DNA of 33,474 bases, taken from JBDSLU01 sp031407765. GTDB lineage: Bacteria > Acidobacteriota > Vicinamibacteria > Vicinamibacterales > Vicinamibacteraceae. The notes beneath the pieces were generated by a model. It was not told the origin of the DNA. It did not search any database and saw only the letters and a program-made list of their open reading frames with translations. The stretch is taken from NCBI GenBank assembly GCA_031407765.1, contig JANOIR010000518.1, positions 1 to 33,474 of the forward strand, given 5' to 3'. This document shows positions 27,243-33,474 of the stretch, piece after piece (positions within the stretch are counted from its first letter, which is position 1; every line of letters begins with the position of its first letter). The position numbers were made by a program, and so were the translations under genes.

Positions 27243-29351
27243 GTGAAAACTCGGGCGGCGATGCGAAAGACACCTCCTTCTGACGCGGATCGCGGCGACT
27301 GGCCAGCACCGGACGAACCCGGGCGCGTGCCGTCCGATGCGGCGGCCTCGGGCGCCGACTCGACGGCTCCCGTGAGCGCCGGCGACGACACGCCCTCGGA
27401 CGAGAACACGGCGCCGTCGCTGGTCTGGCCCCCGGTCGACGACGAGCTCAACGACTGGGAGGTGCTGCACCTCCGGTCCACCGGTCACACCATCATCGAG
27501 CCGATGAAGCTCACGGCGGCTCCCTACGTCCCGCCGGCGCCGATCGACGATCCCGCCGGCGACACCAGCCTGCTGCCGATCTCGAGCGACTACGATCTCC
27601 CGGAAACCGAGCTGATCGAGCCCCTGAGCGAGCACGCCCAGACACTGCCGACGATGCCCGCGATCTCGGGACCGCACGCGGCCACTCCGGCGCCGGCGAG
27701 CCCGGACGACCGGACCGTCGTGATTCCGCGTCCGGCCGCGTTCGCACTCAAGTCCGAGCCGCCGCTCGTCGTGGCGTCGCAGGAAGACACCAACCCCGGC
27801 GTCGGCACTCGGATCATCGTCGCGCCTGCCTTCGCCGCCTCCGTCGGCCACGCTCCGACCGTGCCGGTGTCGGCGCTGCACCGCGCCGCGCGGCCGCCGC
27901 GCTCGGAGCCGGCCTTCGGCCCGCGCCTGCCGATGGAGGACACCCTCCCGGCCGGCGTGACCCGCGAGTTGCTGGCCGGTGGCGCCTCCGCCGAGTGGAC
28001 TGCCGATCGATCCGACGACACCGTGGTGCACGCCGCGCAGGCCGATACCCACCCGGTGCCGGTCGCCGTGCCGCGCCGTGCGCCGGCAGGGCCGGCCGGA
28101 CCGCCAACGCCCTTCTCGCGGGTGCCGTCGCGTGGTCCGCAGCCCGTGGTCACGGACGCCTCGTCGCTGCCGTCGCCCGCGCCTGTGCACTCGGCGCCTC
28201 CGCCGCTCGCATTCGGTCCGCGCGTCCCGTCTGGCCCGCCCGCCGCGTCGGCCGGCGCCGCGGTCCCGCCGCTTGCCGCGGTCGCTCCGGCTCCGGCGTT
28301 CCCCGCTCACGACGCGCAGATTCCGGCCCGGCCGGCGCCGACCTCGACGCGCACCAAGCTGGTGTCGATGGCCCTCGCCGTCGCGGCGGTGCTGCTGGTC
28401 GCACTCGGCGTCTTCCAGTTCGTCTCCATGCGCAGCACGTCCGCCGGCGCTTTGGCGGCGGCCACGCTGTCAGTGGAATCCACGCCGGCTGGGGCGACCG
28501 TCACGATCGACGGCACGCCGCGCGGCAAGACGCCGATGCGCCTCGAGCTGACCGAAGGCCGCCACGCCATGGACGTCTCGCTCAACGGGGCGTCGCGCCA
28601 GATCCCGCTGGTCCTGGCGGCCGGAACGGTCACGGCGCACTCGCTCGAATTCGCGACGCCGGTCGCGCCGACGGTGTCCGACTCGGCCATCGAGATCCGC
28701 AGCGATCCGCCGGGCGGGCGCGTGCTCGTCGACGGCGTGGCGCGGGGCACCACTCCCATCGTCGTCACCGGCCTCGCCGCAGGGCGCCACCAGGTCCAGG
28801 TGTCCGGCCCGTTCCGCGCCGTGACGCGCACGGTGACGCTTGCCGCCAGCCAGCAGGCGCTGCTCGTCGTGACGCCGGCCCGCACCTCGACCGCGGCCCC
28901 GGCGCCGAACGACGAGCGGCCGACACGCGCCGCCGCCGGGACCGGCTACATCACGATCCAGTCGCCGATCGTGCTGCGGGTCGTGCGCAATGGCGACTTC
29001 GTCGGCACCAGCGAAGATTCGCGGCTGTCGCTGCCCGTCGGCAACCAGGTAATCGGTCTCGAGAACGAGAGCGTCGGCTTCCGCGACGTCCGCACCGTCG
29101 AGGTCATCGGCGGCAAGGTCACGCCGGTGGCGGTGACGCTGCCCAAGGGCGAAATCAGCATCAACGCCCGGCCCTGGGCCGAAGTGTTCGTCGACGGCAA
29201 CCGCGTCGGCGAGACGCCGGTGTCGCAAATGTCCCTGCCGGTCGGCATCCACGAGGTCCTCTTCCGCCATCCCGAACACGGCGAGCGGACCGTTTCGGTC
29301 GTCGTCAAGATCGGCGCCACCGGCCGCGCCTTCACCGACTTCACGAAGTAG
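27243..29351 (+). CDS. PEGA-repeat membrane protein with long proline-rich cytoplasmic region
   Basis: About 702 residues. A hydrophilic, Pro/Ala-rich and probably disordered cytoplasmic region covers about 1-370. A single membrane helix is at about 373-393 (MALAVAAVLLVALGVFQFV). PEGA-type beta repeats follow: LSVESTPAGATVTIDG (about 407), IEIRSDPPGGRVLVDG (about 482), a diverged third (about 567) and INARPWAEVFVDG (about 636). PEGA domains are usually extracytoplasmic and may bind surface or wall components. The N-terminal part resembles the linkers of acidobacterial kinases, but no kinase domain is present. The GTG at 27243 is preferred (AGGA 10 bp upstream); a TTG at 27216 would add nine residues. 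The next gene starts 7 bp later. Confidence 0.85.
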   Translation: MKTRAAMRKTPPSDADRGDWPAPDEPGRVPSDAAASGADSTAPVSAGDDTPSDENTAPSLVWPPVDDELNDWEVLHLRSTGHTIIEPMKLTAAPYVPPAPIDDPAGDTSLLPISSDYDLPETELIEPLSEHAQTLPTMPAISGPHAATPAPASPDDRTVVIPRPAAFALKSEPPLVVASQEDTNPGVGTRIIVAPAFAASVGHAPTVPVSALHRAARPPRSEPAFGPRLPMEDTLPAGVTRELLAGGASAEWTADRSDDTVVHAAQADTHPVPVAVPRRAPAGPAGPPTPFSRVPSRGPQPVVTDASSLPSPAPVHSAPPPLAFGPRVPSGPPAASAGAAVPPLAAVAPAPAFPAHDAQIPARPAPTSTRTKLVSMALAVAAVLLVALGVFQFVSMRSTSAGALAAATLSVESTPAGATVTIDGTPRGKTPMRLELTEGRHAMDVSLNGASRQIPLVLAAGTVTAHSLEFATPVAPTVSDSAIEIRSDPPGGRVLVDGVARGTTPIVVTGLAAGRHQVQVSGPFRAVTRTVTLAASQQALLVVTPARTSTAAPAPNDERPTRAAAGTGYITIQSPIVLRVVRNGDFVGTSEDSRLSLPVGNQVIGLENESVGFRDVRTVEVIGGKVTPVAVTLPKGEISINARPWAEVFVDGNRVGETPVSQMSLPVGIHEVLFRHPEHGERTVSVVVKIGATGRAFTDFTK

Positions 29352-29357
29352 GTCACC

Positions 29358-30389
29358 GTGCTTCGTCTCGCCGCCGTCCTCCTGCTGCTCGCCATTCCCG
29401 TCCCGGGTGGAGCTGCGCCGCAGGACTCGATTGCGGCGGCGCGCGACCTCTACACGACTGCCGACTACCGCGAGGCGCTGGCCATGCTGACGCGCCTGCG
29501 GCCGGTCGCGACGGAGCCGGCGGACGCCCGCGCGATTGAGCAGTACCGCGCGTTCGCGCTGATCGCGCTGGGCCAGACGGCCGAAGCCGAGCTCACTGTC
29601 GAACGCATCGCGCTGATCGATCCGACCTGGACGCTCCCGGCGGGCGAGGCGCCGCCCCGCATCGCCACGCTGTTCGCGCAGGCCCGGGAACGCGCGCTCC
29701 CCGGTGTGCTGCGGCAGCGGCTGGCGGCGGCCCGGGCGCTCTACGCCGAGAAGCGCTACGACGCCGCTGCCGAGGGGTTCACGTCGATTCTCATGCTGCT
29801 CGACGATCCGGCGATGGCGCGTGCCGCCGGCTCCGACCTGACCTCGGTGACCGCCCTGGCGACAGGCTTCCGCGATCTCTCGCTGGCCGCCGGCGAGCAG
29901 CTCCGCACCGCCGCCTCGCGCCAGCCGGACCCGGCCACGACTGGCACGTCGATGGCCGCGGCGGCGACGCCGTCGACGCAGCTCGAGCCGGCGGCTTCAC
30001 CCGCCACCGATACAGCGCCCGCCCCCGACAGCACTACCGCGCTCGCCAAACCGCCTGTCACCGCCGCCGACCCGCCCGCCTCCGGCACGGCGCCAGCCGA
30101 TCCGGCCGCCGCTCCGACGGACATCGTCCCGCCGGTCCCGATTGCGCAGGCGATCCCGCGGGCCACCGAGGTCACGGTGCCCCTCGGGGGGCCTCAGACG
30201 ATCCTGCTGGACATCGTGATCGATGAAACCGGGCACGTCGAGCGGGCGGAGGTCCGGCGGTCGGTCAACCGCCTCTACGAGGCTCAGCTGGTGGCGGCGA
30301 CGCGCGGCTGGCGCTACACGCCGGCGACGCAGGCGGGCCGGCCGGTCAAGTACCTGCGCACCCTCGAGGTTACGCTCAGCCCCCGCTGA
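29358..30389 (+). CDS. Exported protein with TonB C-terminal domain
   Basis: 343-residue protein. The signal peptide is about 1-20. A helical TPR-like part follows (about 25-200; AARDLYTTADYREAL and ARALYAEKRYDAAAEGF look like repeat units), then a Pro/Ala/Thr-rich linker (about 195-260). The TonB-type C-terminal domain (about 270-343) has ILLDIVIDETGHVERAEV and the family motif GWRYTPATQAGRPV. Because it has a signal peptide and no long membrane-anchored energising helix, it is not a classical TonB; it may act as a periplasmic partner. It follows the PEGA gene by 7 bp, so the two form an operon. The GTG start has only a weak AGTAGG site. Confidence 0.85.
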   Translation: MLRLAAVLLLLAIPVPGGAAPQDSIAAARDLYTTADYREALAMLTRLRPVATEPADARAIEQYRAFALIALGQTAEAELTVERIALIDPTWTLPAGEAPPRIATLFAQARERALPGVLRQRLAAARALYAEKRYDAAAEGFTSILMLLDDPAMARAAGSDLTSVTALATGFRDLSLAAGEQLRTAASRQPDPATTGTSMAAAATPSTQLEPAASPATDTAPAPDSTTALAKPPVTAADPPASGTAPADPAAAPTDIVPPVPIAQAIPRATEVTVPLGGPQTILLDIVIDETGHVERAEVRRSVNRLYEAQLVAATRGWRYTPATQAGRPVKYLRTLEVTLSPR

Positions 30390-30479
30390 GACCGCGCTCA
30401 GTCCGTCGCGCCTGGTGGGCCCAGCCGTGGCCCAGCCCCCGTTGGCCCGGCCCTCGGCCCGCGCGGGCGGCGAACACGT

Positions 30480-30485
30480 TACAAT
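30480..30485 (+). promoter_or_regulatory. Possible -10 box of typA
   Basis: TACAAT (5 of 6 consensus) lies about 60 bp before the typA ATG at 30547. No clear -35 was found. Confidence 0.35.
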
Positions 30486-30546
30486 GAACGGTTTCCCGCG
30501 GCTCCCGCGGCCCGTCCAAGTGTCCCCCCAGAACCCTGAGCTCCTG

Positions 30547-32370
30547 ATGCGTCCTCCTGTCGCCAATCCCGCCATCCGCAACATCGCCATCGTCGCGCAC
30601 GTCGATCACGGCAAGACCACGCTGGTCGACGCGCTGCTGCACCAGAGCGGTATGTTCCGCGCCAACGAGCGTGTGGCCGAGCGCGCCATGGACAACACCG
30701 ACCTCGAGCGCGAGCGCGGGATCACGATCCTGGCGAAGAACACCGCGGTCCACTACAAGGACCACATGATCAACATCGTCGACACGCCGGGCCACGCCGA
30801 CTTCGGCGGCGAGGTCGAGCGGACGCTGTCGATGGTCGACGGGATCCTGCTGCTGGTCGACGCCTCGGAAGGCCCGCTGCCGCAGACCCGCTTCGTGCTG
30901 CGCAAGGCCCTCGAGCGGCGACTGACGCCGGCTGTCATCATCAACAAGATCGACCGGCCCGACGCGCGGCCGCAGGAAGTGCTGAACGAGGTCTACGACC
31001 TGTTCATCGACCTCGACGCGACCGAGGATCAGCTCGACTTCCCGGTCGTCTACTGCAACGCGCGCGCCGGCACCTCGACGATGGATCTGGCGACGCCGGG
31101 CACCGATCTGCGGCCGCTGTTGGACGCCATCATCGAACACATCCCGCCGCCGCACGGCATCGTCGATCACCCGCTGCAGATCCTGATCGCCAACCTCGAC
31201 TCGAGCGAATACCTCGGCCGCATCGCCATCGGCCGCATCTTCAACGGCCGCGTCAAGCTGGGTGATCCCGTGGTCGTCGCCAAGCTCGATGGCGCCACGC
31301 AGCAGACCAAGGTCACCAAGTTGTTCACCTTCGACGGGCTCAAGCGCGTCGACATCACCGAAGCGGCGGCCGGCGAGATCATCTGCCTGGCCGGCGTCGA
31401 GAACATCACCATCGGCGAGACGGTGACCGATCCCTTGAACCCGATGCCGATCCCGCCGGTCGCCATCGACGAGCCGACCGTCTGGATGGTGTTCGGCGAC
31501 AACACCTCGCGGCTGGCCGGGCGCGATGGCCTGTACGTCACCTCGCGCAACCTGCGCGATCGCCTCGACAAGGAGCTGATCGGGAACGTCTCGATCCGCT
31601 GCGAGGACACCGGCTCGCCGGAAGCGATCAAGGTGGTCGGCCGCGGCGAGCTCCAGCTCGCCATCCTCATCGAGATGATGCGGCGCGAGGGCTTCGAGCT
31701 GCAGGTCTCGCGGCCGGAGATCGTCACCAAGGACACGCCGCAGGGCAAGGTCGAGCCAGTCGAGGACGTCGTCATCGACGTGCCCGAGGACTTCCAGGGC
31801 GTCGTCATCGCCAGCATGGGCGTGCGCCGCGGCACGCCGACGCGCATGGTGAACAACGGCAGCGGGCGCGTCCGCCTCGAGTTCCGCATCCCGTCGCGCG
31901 GCCTGATCGGGTTCCGCTCGCAGTTCCTCACCGACACCCGCGGCACCGGCATCATGAACCACCTGTTCGCCGGCTGGGAGCCGTGGCACGGTCCCATCGC
32001 CTCCCGCGCCGAAGGCGTGCTGGTCTCCGATCGCGTCGGCATCTCCACGGCATTCGCCATCGCCAACCTGCAGGAACGCGGCGAAATCTTCATCGACCCG
32101 GCGACCGAGGTCTACGAAGGCATGATCATCGGCGAGAACTCCCGCCAGGCCGACATGGACGTCAACATCACCAAGGAGAAGAAGCAGACGAACATGCGCT
32201 CGTCGGGTGCCGACGAAGCGATCCGTCTGATTCCGCCGAAGAAGCTGTCGCTCGAGCAGGCGGTCGAGTTCATCAACGACGACGAGCTGGTCGAGATCAC
32301 GCCGAAGAGCATCCGGCTGCGCAAGAAGATCCTGTCGAGCAACCTGCGGCCGAAGAAGTCGAACGAGTAG
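30547..32370 (+). CDS. typA: Ribosome-associated GTPase TypA/BipA
   Basis: 607-residue translational GTPase, standard length. G1 AHVDHGKTT is at 17-25, followed by the switch I element RERGITILAKNTA, G3 DTPGHADFGGEVER and G4 NKIDRPDARP. Domain II, the EF-G-like domains III/V and the BipA-specific C-terminal domain (ending SIRLRKKIL) follow. BipA binds the 70S ribosome and helps 50S assembly and stress or cold adaptation. The start at 30547 (MRPPVANPAIRNIAIVAHVD) matches the family's beginning; an ATG at 30484 would add 21 residues. It stands alone, with hairpins after the stop. Confidence 0.97.
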   Translation: MRPPVANPAIRNIAIVAHVDHGKTTLVDALLHQSGMFRANERVAERAMDNTDLERERGITILAKNTAVHYKDHMINIVDTPGHADFGGEVERTLSMVDGILLLVDASEGPLPQTRFVLRKALERRLTPAVIINKIDRPDARPQEVLNEVYDLFIDLDATEDQLDFPVVYCNARAGTSTMDLATPGTDLRPLLDAIIEHIPPPHGIVDHPLQILIANLDSSEYLGRIAIGRIFNGRVKLGDPVVVAKLDGATQQTKVTKLFTFDGLKRVDITEAAAGEIICLAGVENITIGETVTDPLNPMPIPPVAIDEPTVWMVFGDNTSRLAGRDGLYVTSRNLRDRLDKELIGNVSIRCEDTGSPEAIKVVGRGELQLAILIEMMRREGFELQVSRPEIVTKDTPQGKVEPVEDVVIDVPEDFQGVVIASMGVRRGTPTRMVNNGSGRVRLEFRIPSRGLIGFRSQFLTDTRGTGIMNHLFAGWEPWHGPIASRAEGVLVSDRVGISTAFAIANLQERGEIFIDPATEVYEGMIIGENSRQADMDVNITKEKKQTNMRSSGADEAIRLIPPKKLSLEQAVEFINDDELVEITPKSIRLRKKILSSNLRPKKSNE

Positions 32371-32397
32371 CTCCGCTCAGCGCGGTGGATACGAGCA

Positions 32398-32419
32398 ACG
32401 TCGGACTTTCGTCCGACGT
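32398..32419 (+). terminator. Hairpin downstream of typA
   Basis: ACGTCGGAC and GTCCGACGT form a perfect 9-bp stem around TTTC, 28 bp after the typA stop. There is no U-tract, so it may be a 3' stabiliser or a factor-dependent terminator. Confidence 0.5.
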
Positions 32420-32451
32420 GACGTCCGTGGGCCTGCGCACGTCTTGCGTGA

Positions 32452-32474
32452 CGCAGCCCGCTGTGCGGGCTGCG
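32452..32474. repeat. Second GC-rich hairpin downstream of typA
   Basis: CGCAGCCCGC and GCGGGCTGCG form a perfect 10-bp stem around TGT. It could be part of a dispersed palindromic repeat or terminator; no T-run follows. Confidence 0.45.
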
Positions 32475-32571
32475 CTGCGTCGGCCGCTCCAGATTCGCGC
32501 CGCAGGAACGCCCGCACCGCGTACTGCGTGGCGTCCATCCCCGACAGACCATTGACGGCAGCCCGCTGCGC

Positions 32572-33102
32572 ATGACCAGACACGACGTCGCCAACCTCGT
32601 CATCCGGATATTCGCGTTGTGGCTTGGTGTGTGGGGCGTCACGACGCTCGCCTCCCTGCCGTGGCTGGCGCGGGTGCCGGATCAGCCCGACCCGCTGTTC
32701 GCCTCGTTGTTCCTCGCCATCCCGCTTCCTGCCGGCGTGGTCCTGTGGCTGGCGGCTCCGAAACTGGCGCGTGTCGCGTTCGATCGGTCCGATGACACGG
32801 TGCCGTACGGGATCACGCGCGAGGATGTTCCGCCGCTCGCTTGCTTCGTCGTCGGCCTCGTCGCGCTGGCGGGCGCCGTCCCGCGAGCTGCGTCGTGGAT
32901 AGCGATGCAGGTGATGATCGGGCAGGGCGATGGCCTCATGAACCCCGACCTCCTGCCTGAATTGAATCAGCAGAGCGCTGGCACGGGCGCGGAGATCGTG
33001 GCGAGCCTGATCGTCGGTGTGGTGCTGATCGTGATCAGCCGGCGACGCGACATCTGGTCGACGGCCGACGCCACCGACACCGACACCGACGCCGACACGT
33101 GA
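32572..33102 (+). CDS. Small membrane protein, function unknown
   Basis: 176-residue protein with about four membrane segments (about 8-28, 43-62, 88-107 and 142-158), charged loops between, and no recognised family. The C-terminal tail DATDTDTDADT is encoded by a short tandem repeat of CCGACA/CCGACG units (about 33073-33099), which may vary in length between strains. The ATG at 32572 has no strong ribosome-binding site. It is flanked by the typA hairpins and by the convergent nucleotidyltransferase-like gene. Confidence 0.75.
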   Translation: MTRHDVANLVIRIFALWLGVWGVTTLASLPWLARVPDQPDPLFASLFLAIPLPAGVVLWLAAPKLARVAFDRSDDTVPYGITREDVPPLACFVVGLVALAGAVPRAASWIAMQVMIGQGDGLMNPDLLPELNQQSAGTGAEIVASLIVGVVLIVISRRRDIWSTADATDTDTDADT

Positions 33103-33143
33103 GCCGATGCTGGCGCGGTTCGATGGGGCGCCGGCGGGAAGGT

Positions 33144-33474
33144 TCAGTCCTGATCGGCTTCGTCGAGGAGCGCCATGTCGGCGAGATCTTTCGGGCGGCC
33201 GACGGCCGTCTTGTTGGCGATGAAGTCCACCCTGGACAGCACCGCGACGTCGGTGTCGACCAAGCGAACGGTCACGCGTCGCTCCCACGCGTCGGCGAAG
33301 TTCACGCCGGTGATACCCGACAGAATGTCGATGCGCGCGGGCGGCAGGCCCATCTGAAAGACCGTGTCCGGCCTGGTGAGGTCCTCGATGGACAAGTCTG
33401 AGAGCGGCGCGCCGAACGCGGCAAGTGCGCGAAGTGTACGAGTGGCGTTGTCCGGCGTCGGGCGCACCCAGATG
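33144..33474 (-). CDS. Nucleotidyltransferase-like protein, 5' end cut by window edge
   Basis: At least 110 residues are visible; the reading frame is open through the right edge (IWVRPTP at the boundary), so the start and the N-terminal GG-type catalytic motif lie outside. The visible part resembles the C-terminal half of AbiEii/DUF6036-like nucleotidyltransferases: LSIEDLTRPDTVFQMGLPPARIDIL, then GITGVNFADAW, and the ending IANKTAVGRPKDLADMALL. The GRPKDLAD motif is typical. Members are often antitoxin- or toxin-like or of unknown role; which applies here depends on the neighbour beyond the window. Confidence 0.8.
   Translation of the reverse strand, partial: IWVRPTPDNATRTLRALAAFGAPLSDLSIEDLTRPDTVFQMGLPPARIDILSGITGVNFADAWERRVTVRLVDTDVAVLSRVDFIANKTAVGRPKDLADMALLDEADQD

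Overview
The window is GC-rich and gene-dense. It looks like a chromosomal segment of an Acidobacteriota bacterium, most likely from the Vicinamibacteria side. The best taxonomic clue is the exported von Willebrand factor A protein at 7682-8668, which has the layout of the 'VWFA-related Acidobacterial domain' family. The TonB receptor with an N-terminal carboxypeptidase-regulatory-like domain, the PEGA/TonB pair and the paired MacB-like permeases fit the same group. This assignment rests on recognising families by eye, not on a search.

Layout. (1) 1-7093, minus strand: one operon for an envelope export system, in the order HlyD-type adaptor, ABC ATPase, two MacB/FtsX-type permeases, sigma-54-dependent response regulator, histidine kinase (cut by the left edge). 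(2) 7094-10974, plus strand: a long intergenic region with a perfect 20-bp palindrome and a sigma-54-like promoter, then the VWA protein and a ZnuD-like TonB-dependent receptor. (3) 10971-12387, minus strand: a membrane-anchored protein of unknown function and a PhnB-like VOC protein, followed by a decayed RidA-like fragment. (4) 12716-22394, minus strand: a tightly coupled nine-gene operon for fatty-acid beta-oxidation (TetR regulator, FadN-like bifunctional enzyme, two alpha/beta hydrolases, thiolase, acyl-CoA dehydrogenase, DUF1684 lipoprotein, HAD phosphatase, SirB1-like protein). It is headed by a clear promoter and a FadR-like palindromic operator. (5) 22550-26294: a putative metalloprotease lipoprotein, an exported acetamidase/formamidase-like protein and a YpfJ-type zinc metallopeptidase. 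(6) 26515-27087: a solitary 108-residue RiPP precursor of the nitrile-hydratase-like leader peptide (NHLP) type, behind a near-consensus sigma-54 promoter and followed by two strong hairpins. (7) 27243-30389: a PEGA-repeat membrane protein and a TonB-C-terminal protein. (8) 30547-32370: typA/bipA. (9) 32572-33474: a small membrane protein and the 3' part of a nucleotidyltransferase-like gene that runs off the right edge.

The most interesting item is the orphan RiPP precursor. It has an NHLP-like leader, a Val-Ala-Gly-Gly cleavage motif, a short hydrophobic Thr/Ser/Cys-containing core and its own sigma-54 promoter, yet no recognisable modification enzyme or peptide exporter lies beside it. A second strong regulatory observation is the palindrome that coincides with the predicted transcription start of the beta-oxidation operon. 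It also casts doubt on the first possible start codon of the TetR gene.
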